The notes under the pieces were generated by a model. The model was not told where the DNA came from. It searched no databases and saw nothing but the letters and a program-made list of their open reading frames with translations. 6,687 bases of DNA from a bacterium (GTDB lineage: Bacteria; UBP14; UBA6098; B30-G16), in assembly GCA_003645115.1 (NCBI GenBank), contig QNEG01000083.1, positions 1 through 6,687 on the forward strand, in the 5' to 3' direction. The first letter of the stretch is position 1. Every line of letters begins with the position of its first letter. The position numbers and the translations under genes were made by a program. Below, one piece after another: positions 1-5,185 of this stretch.

Positions 1-390
1 ATCCCGAAAGAAACTCCGATAATAGTTGTGGACATACACGGCGAGGCAACATCGGAAAAAGTAGCTATGGGGAAATTCCTGGATGGAAAAGTTTCCGCAG
101 TAATCGGGACTCACACTCACATTCAGACCGCCGATGAGAAAATATTGCCCGAAGGCACCGCATATATCACCGATTGTGGAATGACCGGACCGCACGATTC
201 GGTTATCGGCGTGAAAAGTAATCTAATATTAGAGCATTTTCTCAAATCTGTTCAGGTGCGTTTCGAGCCGGCATCGGAGGGTGTGCGCATTCAAGGTGTA
301 TTTATAAAGGTTGACCCAGAAACTGGCAAGGCTACTTATATCGAGCGACTGGATATGAATCTAAACAATGCCTCCGACAGTAGTGTATGA
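1..390 (+). CDS. ymdB: YmdB-family metallophosphoesterase (2',3'-/3',5'-cyclic nucleotide phosphodiesterase), C-terminal half
   Basis: The reading frame is open from base 1 and ends with TGA at 388-390, so 129 C-terminal residues are present and the start lies outside the window. The GTG at 28 is an internal valine, not a start. Visible motifs are DIHGEATSEK (residues 11-20), GTHTHIQTAD (36-45) and DCGMTGP (58-64). The three histidines H13, H38 and H40 have the same spacing as the metal-site/catalytic His150, His175 and His177 that I recall for Bacillus subtilis YmdB. That implies about 137 missing residues and a full length near 266, normal for the family. These proteins are cytoplasmic dinuclear-metal phosphodiesterases acting on cyclic nucleotides; in Bacillus they affect biofilm and motility gene expression. 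The gene faces hpt convergently. Family assignment is firm; the physiological role here is unknown. Confidence 0.93.
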   Translation: MPKETPIIVVDIHGEATSEKVAMGKFLDGKVSAVIGTHTHIQTADEKILPEGTAYITDCGMTGPHDSVIGVKSNLILEHFLKSVQVRFEPASEGVRIQGVFIKVDPETGKATYIERLDMNLNNASDSSV

Positions 391-518
391 TTATTATAGA
401 GAGTTATCTCAAAACTGCTAACCAGACTTAACCTTGTCGAGATACATCGACCAGTCAGGGAGAAATTGATTTCTATTTTCACTCTAAAGAGAAACTGCTT
501 TAAAATTTCGGGAAAGAA

Positions 519-545
519 GTTATAAAAATGAGGGGATAAAGCCCC
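519..545 (-). terminator. weak candidate intrinsic terminator for the hpt transcript
   Basis: Read on the minus strand, a GGGG stem arm, a CTTTAT loop and a CCCC arm (545 down to 532) are followed by TCATTTTTATAA. The location, about 75 bases past the hpt stop, and the T-rich tail suit an intrinsic terminator. The stem is only 4 bp, so this is a weak call. Confidence 0.27.
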
Positions 546-586
546 AACAAGCATAAATTACCTATATTTCAGGTATTGAGTTTTAA

Positions 587-610
587 GGCAGACTATAGGG
601 CAGTCTATAA
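587..610 (+). repeat. 12-bp imperfect tandem repeat next to the hpt stop
   Basis: GGCAGACTATAG (587-598) is followed directly by GGCAGTCTATAA (599-610), differing at two of twelve positions. One of the changes also makes a small inverted repeat, AGACT (590-594) against AGTCT (602-606). It lies 10 bases past the hpt stop codon. It could be a local duplication or part of a 3' RNA hairpin; no known family is recognised. Confidence 0.5.
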
Positions 611-620
611 AATGACTTGC

Positions 621-1145
621 TTATTCTTCTATGGCGATTACATAAGGTAATCCTCGATATTGCTCCTTATAATCGAGTCCATAACCTACCACAAATTTAT
701 CAGGTATCTCGAAGCCCACAAATTTCAATGGAGTGTGAAATTCTCTGCGAGCCATCTTGGACAGGAATGTCATCACTTCTATTTTTTTAGGCTGGCGAAT
801 TTGGAGCAATTGTTGAAGATAGTGAAGCGTGAGTCCGGTATCTACTATATCCTCCACCAGCAAAATAGTCCTGCCCTTAATCGGTTCATCCAAATCCTTG
901 AGTAGTTTCACTACTCCGCTGGTAGATGTAGCATCGCCATAGGATGAGGTGGCAATAAAATCTATCTGGTGAGGGAATTCGAAATTCCTGACCAAATCAG
1001 AAGCGAACACGAACGCACCTTTTAATACTACCACTACCAACGGATTTTCATCGCCCAATTCTTTCTCCACTTCCCCAGCTAATTGAGGAATTCGTTTCCC
1101 TATTTGCTCCTCAGAAATTATTATCTGGTGTGGTGGCAATTCCAT
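621..1145 (-). CDS. hpt: hypoxanthine phosphoribosyltransferase
   Basis: A 174-residue cytoplasmic purine-salvage enzyme that converts hypoxanthine (often also guanine) and PRPP to IMP (GMP) and pyrophosphate. The length is typical for bacterial HPRT. Visible elements in order: the LKG pyrophosphate-binding loop (41-43), the flexible-loop SYGD (68-71), and the PRPP signature LLVEDIVDTGLTL (95-107). There E98/D99 match the acidic pair and D102 the catalytic aspartate of human HPRT (E133/D134, D137). K130 matches the purine-contacting lysine, and FEIPDKFVVGYGLDY (145-159) is the usual C-terminal block. The frame stays open to a possible start at 1232, but the ATG at 1145 is preferred: AAAGGAG sits 4 bases upstream, and the longer form would run back into the upstream gene. 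It follows the pseudouridine synthase gene by 46 bases on the same strand, so co-transcription is likely. Confidence 0.96.
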   Translation of the reverse strand: MELPPHQIIISEEQIGKRIPQLAGEVEKELGDENPLVVVVLKGAFVFASDLVRNFEFPHQIDFIATSSYGDATSTSGVVKLLKDLDEPIKGRTILLVEDIVDTGLTLHYLQQLLQIRQPKKIEVMTFLSKMARREFHTPLKFVGFEIPDKFVVGYGLDYKEQYRGLPYVIAIEE

Positions 1146-1149
1146 TTTG

Positions 1150-1156
1150 CTCCTTT
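1150..1156 (-). promoter_or_regulatory. ribosome binding site that fixes the hpt start
   Basis: On the minus strand AAAGGAG lies 4 bases before the ATG at 1145. It decides in favour of the 174-residue protein over a 29-residue longer one starting inside the preceding gene. Confidence 0.8.
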
Positions 1157-1191
1157 GTTTTTGGAAATAATTAAGCGGAAAATAATATCTG

Positions 1192-1899
1192 TCAAGTGTT
1201 CTCTGACCGATTGGCAAAATTTTCCAATTCATGGATTTCCTGTGGAGTGAGTTTCCTATATTTTCCCAATTCTAAATTGTCGATACTCACCGGACCGAAA
1301 CTTAACCGATGTAATTTATTTACTTTACTGCCCAATGCTTGAAATATTCTCCTGACTTCTCGCCAGCGACCCTCATATAATTCCAGCATTACATATTCCC
1401 CATCGATTTGAATATTCCCTACATTTACTTTGCGTCCATCCAGCAATGGTCCATTTTTCAATACTGCACCAGCGTCATCGGGAATAGCACAATCCAGCAC
1501 AATTTCATAAACTCGGGGAATATTGCTTCGAAGTAACCGACTAGTTAAATCTCCGTTATTAGTAAACAGCAATGCGCCGGTGGTATTTACATCCAATCTG
1601 CCCACATAGTTCAGGTGGGCATACTTTTTCGGCAACAGTTGAAACACTGTGCGGTCGCCACGGCGGGAACAAATATATCCAGTGGGTTTATTCAATACGA
1701 TATATTCATAACAGAGTTCGCTGGGAACAATTTTTTCTCCGCGAACATAGACATTTTGTTTTTTGGTGTCTATGATTTCGCCCAATTTCGCAAGCCTATC
1801 ATCTATTCTTACTTCGCCATTTTTGATGAGCTTATCTGCCTGCCGACGACTCAACCCGCAATATCTTTGAACATATTTATTTATCCGCAATTTTGACAT
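1192..1899 (-). CDS. rRNA pseudouridine synthase, RsuA/RluB/RluE/RluF family
   Basis: A 235-residue enzyme that isomerises a specific uridine in ribosomal RNA to pseudouridine. The N-terminus is an S4 RNA-binding domain (about residues 4-50, with LRINKYV and SRRQADKLIKNGEV). The catalytic domain follows: KPTG (71-74), GRLDVNTTGALLFTNNGDLT (100-119) with catalytic D103, YEIVLD (131-136), and EGRWREVRRIFQALG (176-190). The last motif usually reads EGRNR or EGKYR; tryptophan at that place is a mild deviation. The C-terminus resembles RluB-type proteins (23S rRNA), but the target site cannot be fixed from sequence alone, so no symbol is given. The ATG at 1899 matches the usual family start; no clear Shine-Dalgarno sequence precedes it. 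It is the first gene of a unit with hpt. Confidence 0.93.
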   Translation of the reverse strand: MSKLRINKYVQRYCGLSRRQADKLIKNGEVRIDDRLAKLGEIIDTKKQNVYVRGEKIVPSELCYEYIVLNKPTGYICSRRGDRTVFQLLPKKYAHLNYVGRLDVNTTGALLFTNNGDLTSRLLRSNIPRVYEIVLDCAIPDDAGAVLKNGPLLDGRKVNVGNIQIDGEYVMLELYEGRWREVRRIFQALGSKVNKLHRLSFGPVSIDNLELGKYRKLTPQEIHELENFANRSENT

Positions 1900-1937
1900 A
1901 ACTGAAATTACAATAATTTAGTCGAATTAGCAAGATT

Positions 1938-1968
1938 ATTATCTACACATTGTGGCAGTCGGTCTCAA
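1938..1968 (-). promoter_or_regulatory. candidate sigma-70-type promoter for the pseudouridine synthase-hpt unit
   Basis: On the minus strand, TTGAGA (1968-1963, five of six to TTGACA) is followed after 17 bases by TAGATA (1945-1940), overlapping GATAAT (1943-1938; 19-base spacing, five of six to TATAAT). Transcription would begin near 1931 and give a leader of about 30 bases before the ATG at 1899. It sits just outside the GC-rich palindromic island. The match was found by eye in AT-rich DNA, so it is tentative. Confidence 0.35.
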
Positions 1969-1994
1969 TCCAGGAAATTCATTTTGTCATTCTA

Positions 1995-2044
1995 TTGTCC
2001 CTTTTATCCCGCCGGGGTGGGACAACGATGCCGACTTGTCGGCA
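1995..2044. repeat. GC-rich compound palindrome, REP-like or structured terminator
   Basis: Two stem-loops lie side by side. The first pairs TTGTCCC (1995-2001) with GGGACAA (2019-2025) and encloses a small CCC-GCC-GGG hairpin (2008-2016). The second is a perfect 16-base palindrome, TGCCGACTTGTCGGCA (2029-2044). Bases 2001-2070 are 60% G+C by count, well above the flanking AT-rich sequence. It lies downstream of the MFS stop (2078-2076) and upstream of the promoter for the next gene. There is no T run after either stem on the minus strand, so it is not a classical intrinsic terminator. A dispersed extragenic palindromic element is equally possible. Confidence 0.6.
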
Positions 2045-2075
2045 GAGTAGGGGAATAATCCGGACACCCGATAAA

Positions 2076-3242
2076 TCACTCCCGAATGGATATAATGATT
2101 ACCAGTGCTATTACTGTCAAGATTGCGCCGGTGGAAAATACTACTTTGGGTGAGAACAGTTCCCATAATGTTCCTGCTAATAATCCTGCTGGAAGGTCTG
2201 CGATACCGATACCGGTGTGATACATTCCCAGTGCAGTGCCTCGAATATCCTCTGGTGAATAATCGCTGACTAATGCTCGAGCAGTGGCATTGGTAAACCC
2301 CATATGAAGTCCGTAAATAGCCATAAGAATCCACGCCCACACGGAAGCATTAAGAAATGCCATTCCCAGTGCGGTGAAAATATACATTACCAAACCAATA
2401 TTATATACAGTCTTTTTGCCGATTTTATCCGCCCAAATACCAGCAGGATAAGAAACCGCAAAATACACTATGTTGTATAACAGATATACCAGCGGAATCA
2501 ATGCCATCGCTATTCCCATCTCTCTTATCCGAAGTAAAAAGAATGTGAATGTATAGTTTCCCACTCCAAAAATAAATGTTGCCATAATCAGCAGTCGAAG
2601 TTTTTTCGGCAATGTGCGCCAGGAAAATTTCAATTTCTTTGTTTGGGTATTCTGCCTTTTCTCTTTGGTGCCGAACACTATACACATTATACCGAATAAA
2701 GCTGGTATAACTGCCAGCAGAAAAATAGTGCGATGACTTTGTGGACCGAGAATAAATTTCATAAGTATAAATACAGTCAATGTGCCGAACAATGCACCCA
2801 ATGTATCCATAGCTCGATGGAATCCGAAGGAGCGTCCTGTTCGGTCTTTTTCCGCCGATGATGCTATCAATGCATCACGGGGTGCAGTGCGAATTCCTTT
2901 GCCTATCCTGTCTCCGACACGAACAGAAAATACCGCCAGCCAACTATTTGCTATCGCCAGAAATGGTTTCACTATCGCGGAAAGAGAATAACCACTAACC
3001 GCTAACATCTTTCTTTTTCCAATTTTGTCAGAGATATAGCCTGAAAAGACTTTTAATATAGATGCCAGACTTTGTGCCACTCCATCAATGAATCCGATTA
3101 AATATTTGGGAATTCCCAAAATTTCTGCCATAAACGCTGGCAATATTGGGAATATCATCTCGCTGGACCAGTCATTAAAGAAACTGGTCAATCCCAGCCA
3201 GAATACATTTCGGTCTATTTTATTTTTGCTATCCCAGTCCAT
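2076..3242 (-). CDS. major facilitator superfamily transporter, substrate unknown
   Basis: A 388-residue inner-membrane secondary carrier with about twelve hydrophobic segments in two halves (roughly residues 13-190 and 215-386) joined by a basic loop, near 192-216 (KEKRQNTQTKKLK). MFS loop 2-3 signatures appear in both halves: GYISDKIGKRK (68-78) and ADKIGKK (271-277). The block RVGDRIGKGIRTAPRDALI (108-126) is a strong mark of one bacterial MFS subgroup whose substrates are mostly unassigned. The ATG at 3242 is chosen; an in-frame TTG at 3260 would add six residues but would sit on the candidate -10 box. No clear Shine-Dalgarno sequence precedes either start. The gene diverges from the amino acid permease gene with only 55 bases between the starts, so the two may share regulation. 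An export or drug-efflux role is possible but not shown. Confidence 0.9.
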   Translation of the reverse strand: MDWDSKNKIDRNVFWLGLTSFFNDWSSEMIFPILPAFMAEILGIPKYLIGFIDGVAQSLASILKVFSGYISDKIGKRKMLAVSGYSLSAIVKPFLAIANSWLAVFSVRVGDRIGKGIRTAPRDALIASSAEKDRTGRSFGFHRAMDTLGALFGTLTVFILMKFILGPQSHRTIFLLAVIPALFGIMCIVFGTKEKRQNTQTKKLKFSWRTLPKKLRLLIMATFIFGVGNYTFTFFLLRIREMGIAMALIPLVYLLYNIVYFAVSYPAGIWADKIGKKTVYNIGLVMYIFTALGMAFLNASVWAWILMAIYGLHMGFTNATARALVSDYSPEDIRGTALGMYHTGIGIADLPAGLLAGTLWELFSPKVVFSTGAILTVIALVIIISIRE

Positions 3243-3253
3243 TTTATTATAAG
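3226..3253 (+). promoter_or_regulatory. candidate promoter for the permease-EIIA / NSS operon
   Basis: TTGCTA (3226-3231) and TATAAG (3248-3253, five of six to TATAAT) are 16 bases apart. Transcription would begin near 3260 and leave a leader of about 38 bases before the GTG at 3298. The -35 box lies inside the first codons of the divergent MFS gene. Identified by eye. Confidence 0.33.
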
Positions 3254-3282
3254 CAATCAAATTTATGTTTGCATTTTATTAT
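3240..3282. repeat. 11-bp direct repeat flanking an imperfect palindrome in the divergent control region
   Basis: CATTTTATTAT occurs exactly at 3240-3250 and 3272-3282, 32 bases apart, close to three helical turns. Between them, 3253-3272 (GCAATCAAAT / TTATGTTTGC) is an imperfect palindrome whose half-sites agree at seven of ten positions. The arrangement covers the candidate -10 boxes of both divergent promoters, so a regulator could bind here. The first copy includes the MFS start codon. Its function is inference. Confidence 0.4.
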
Positions 3283-3287
3283 GTCAA
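3260..3287 (-). promoter_or_regulatory. candidate promoter for the MFS gene
   Basis: On the minus strand a perfect TTGACA (3287-3282) and TAAATT (3265-3260, four of six) are 16 bases apart. Transcription would begin near 3253, only about ten bases before the MFS ATG at 3242, implying a very short leader, consistent with the lack of a visible ribosome binding site. The -35 box overlaps the ribosome binding site of the divergent gene. Confidence 0.35.
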
Positions 3288-3290
3288 AGG
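3286..3290 (+). promoter_or_regulatory. ribosome binding site that favours a GTG start for the permease-EIIA gene
   Basis: AAAGG lies 7 bases before GTG at 3298, a good spacing. It is 13 bases before the next ATG (3304) and lies inside the coding region if the upstream ATG (3265) is used. The 3265 start has no such site before it. Confidence 0.5.
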
Positions 3291-3297
3291 TAAATTT

Positions 3298-5157
3298 GTG
3301 TTTATGGAAACTGGGAAATCGAGTCATTTAAAAAGAAAACTGGGCACATTCGATGTTTTTTCTATCGCCGCTGGTGCGATGATATCCTCGGGAATATTTA
3401 TCCTACCCGGATTAGCTCATTCTCAAGCTGGTCCTGCGGCTGCATTTTCATACTTATTAGCTGGATGTCTTGCTGCTACCGGCGTGCTCTCACAGGCAGA
3501 ACTCGCCAGTGCTATGCCTCGAGCAGGAGGCACTTATTTCTATATCACCAGAACACTCGGTCCCGGTGTAGGAACTTCAGCGGGAATATTGTTATGGTTA
3601 TCGCTCGCTGCCAAGAGTTCGTTCGCTCTACTGGGAATGGCAGTATTTACTCAATTCATTACCTCTATCGATATACAATACATAGCGATGGGGTTTACGG
3701 TTATATTCGTAGTATTAAATATATTGGGAGTTCGTGAAGCAGCAAAATTTCAGGTCACTTTGGTAACTGGTCTATTACTATTGATGGTATTTTATTTTAT
3801 TGCTGGAGCACCAGCTATGGAAGCGGATAAAATATTGCCATTTGTTCCAAAGGGCTGGAAAGCGGTGTTTTCTACTGCGGGATTCGTATTCGTTTCCTAC
3901 GGCGGAATATTGAAAGTAGCTGCTTTGGCTGAAGAGGTAAGGGATCCAGGGAAAACTATACCCACAGCGATGTTGCTCGCTCTAATTTGTATTACCATAC
4001 TATATACACTAGTGGTTCTGGTAACTGCCGGTGTATTGGAGGGTTCTGTTCTGGATGCTTCTCTTACGCCATTATATGATGGTGCGGTGCAATTCTTTGG
4101 AAAACCCGGTGGAATACTTATGGCTATCGCAGCTATATTGGCATTTGTATCCACTGCCAATGCCGGTATTATGGCTGCATCTCGATATCCAGTGGCGATG
4201 GCGAGAGATAGACTAATTCCGCCATTTTTCTCCAGGGTCAGAAAGAAAAAGAGAACACCATATATATCAATAATAATCACCGGCACAATAATGATTGCGG
4301 TTCTTTTATTAGGAATAGAGTCATTGGTGAAATTCGCTTCCACTATTTTGATACTTACTTTTATGTTCGACAATATGAATGTAATCATAATGAGAGAAAG
4401 CAGAATCTATAATTATTTACCGCAATTTAAGTCGCCATTTTATCCCTGGGTTCAAATTGCTGGTATAATTGGATGTGGATTATTGATAATAGAGATAGGT
4501 ATTTTACACATCGGAATGTCATTAGGCACTGTGCTGTTAGGATATGTATGGTATTTTTTCTATGGCAGACTTCGAACTGCCAGAGATTCCGCATTAGCCA
4601 GATTGCTGGCAAGAATTAGTTCGGTAAAACTCACCAGGAACTTACTGGAGACCGAACTTCGCCACATAATTCGTGAACGAGATGGAATAGTCGCCGATAG
4701 ATATGATGAACTAATAGAATCCGCGCCAGTATTGGATATTCAGGGACAAATTTCTATGGAGGAATTTTTTCATCGAGTAGCAGAAAAATTGGAAAGACCA
4801 CTAAAAGAAAACAGGGATAAAATATTTGAACTATTGATGGAACGAGAACAGGAATCCACTACTGTAATTCATCCGGGATTGGCTATTCCACATATTATAG
4901 TGCCGGGAGAGAAAAAATTTGCCATATTATTAGGTCGAGCCAAGGAGGGAATAATATTTCCGGATAGCCCCGAACCGGTCAATATTGCAATTGTTATGGC
5001 AGGAACGAGGGATGAGCGAAATTTCTATCTTAAGGCATTAGCCGCTACTGTGGAGGCAGTCAATTCTACAAAATTCGAGAAGGATTGGCTCACAGCAAGA
5101 GATGAACACTCTCTGAAAGATATTATAATATTTGCAAGGGAAAGAAGATTTGTATAA
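3298..5157 (+). CDS. APC-superfamily amino acid permease fused to a C-terminal PTS EIIA type-2 domain
   Basis: A 619-residue protein from the GTG at 3298 (630 if the ATG at 3265 is used). Residues about 19-422 form a permease with some twelve membrane segments. APC hallmarks are GAMISSGIFILPG in segment 1 (26-38), AEEVRDPGKTIP (211-222) and ASRYPVAMARDRLIP (294-308). A cytoplasmic linker (423-484) holds RDGIVADRYDELI (461-473). Residues about 485-617 match PTS EIIA of the fructose/mannitol/Ntr type: R516 and H532 in HPGLAIPH have the 16-residue spacing of the active-site Arg and phospho-His in EIIA-Ntr (R57/H73) and EIIA-Mtl (R49/H65). The second active-site His of those proteins appears to be Y577. 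The permease half probably imports an amino acid; substrate is unknown. The EIIA half suggests control by PTS phosphorylation (inference). An NSS-family gene follows 28 bases downstream. Confidence 0.92.
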   Translation: MFMETGKSSHLKRKLGTFDVFSIAAGAMISSGIFILPGLAHSQAGPAAAFSYLLAGCLAATGVLSQAELASAMPRAGGTYFYITRTLGPGVGTSAGILLWLSLAAKSSFALLGMAVFTQFITSIDIQYIAMGFTVIFVVLNILGVREAAKFQVTLVTGLLLLMVFYFIAGAPAMEADKILPFVPKGWKAVFSTAGFVFVSYGGILKVAALAEEVRDPGKTIPTAMLLALICITILYTLVVLVTAGVLEGSVLDASLTPLYDGAVQFFGKPGGILMAIAAILAFVSTANAGIMAASRYPVAMARDRLIPPFFSRVRKKKRTPYISIIITGTIMIAVLLLGIESLVKFASTILILTFMFDNMNVIIMRESRIYNYLPQFKSPFYPWVQIAGIIGCGLLIIEIGILHIGMSLGTVLLGYVWYFFYGRLRTARDSALARLLARISSVKLTRNLLETELRHIIRERDGIVADRYDELIESAPVLDIQGQISMEEFFHRVAEKLERPLKENRDKIFELLMEREQESTTVIHPGLAIPHIIVPGEKKFAILLGRAKEGIIFPDSPEPVNIAIVMAGTRDERNFYLKALAATVEAVNSTKFEKDWLTARDEHSLKDIIIFARERRFV

Positions 5158-5175
5158 TATATACTTAAATCAATG

Positions 5176-5181
5176 AGGAGG
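5176..5181 (+). promoter_or_regulatory. strong ribosome binding site for the NSS transporter gene
   Basis: AGGAGG, within GAGGAGGG, stands 4 bases before the ATG at 5186. It is the best Shine-Dalgarno match in the window and fixes the start. It lies in the 28-base gap after the permease stop, which has no room for a separate promoter and terminator. Confidence 0.85.
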
Positions 5182-5185
5182 GATT

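Larger units (their letters stand above)
391..620. other. convergent intergenic region, AT-rich, several small hairpins, no gene seen
   Basis: These 230 bases separate the stop of the YmdB-family gene from the stop of hpt on the other strand. I find no convincing coding sequence. A 72-codon minus-strand frame crossing 336-554 has no recognisable motif and overlaps the YmdB coding end. Short inverted repeats occur at 436-451 (GTCGA, 6-nt loop, TCGAC), 532-545 (GGGG, 6-nt loop, CCCC) and 559-575 (TACCT, 7-nt loop, AGGTA). Such hairpins are expected between convergent genes, where both transcripts end, but no stem followed by a long T run stands out for the + strand transcript. Confidence 0.6.

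Noticed and set aside
436..451. The GTCGA/TCGAC hairpin as a terminator for the YmdB-family gene
   Set aside because: The stem is 5 bp and no T run follows on the + strand, so it is recorded only as a small hairpin.
336..554. A 72-codon minus-strand open frame across the convergent gap
   Set aside because: It overlaps the end of the YmdB-family gene, has no recognisable motif and crosses low-complexity AT-rich DNA.
1146..1232. A 29-residue N-terminal extension of the HPRT protein
   Set aside because: It would overlap the preceding gene, matches nothing usual at HPRT N-termini and ignores the AAAGGAG site before the ATG at 1145.
1615..1896. A 93-codon + strand frame inside the pseudouridine synthase gene
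   Set aside because: It is antisense to a gene with clear S4 and catalytic motifs and shows no motif of its own.
1950..2153. A 67-codon + strand frame through the GC-rich palindromes
   Set aside because: It runs into the antisense of the MFS 3' end, and its sequence mirrors the palindromic repeats, not a protein family.
3897..4388. A 163-codon frame antisense to the permease
   Set aside because: It is a shadow of the permease coding strand: its hydrophobic, Ile/Ala-rich composition follows from the complementary codons, and no family is recognisable.
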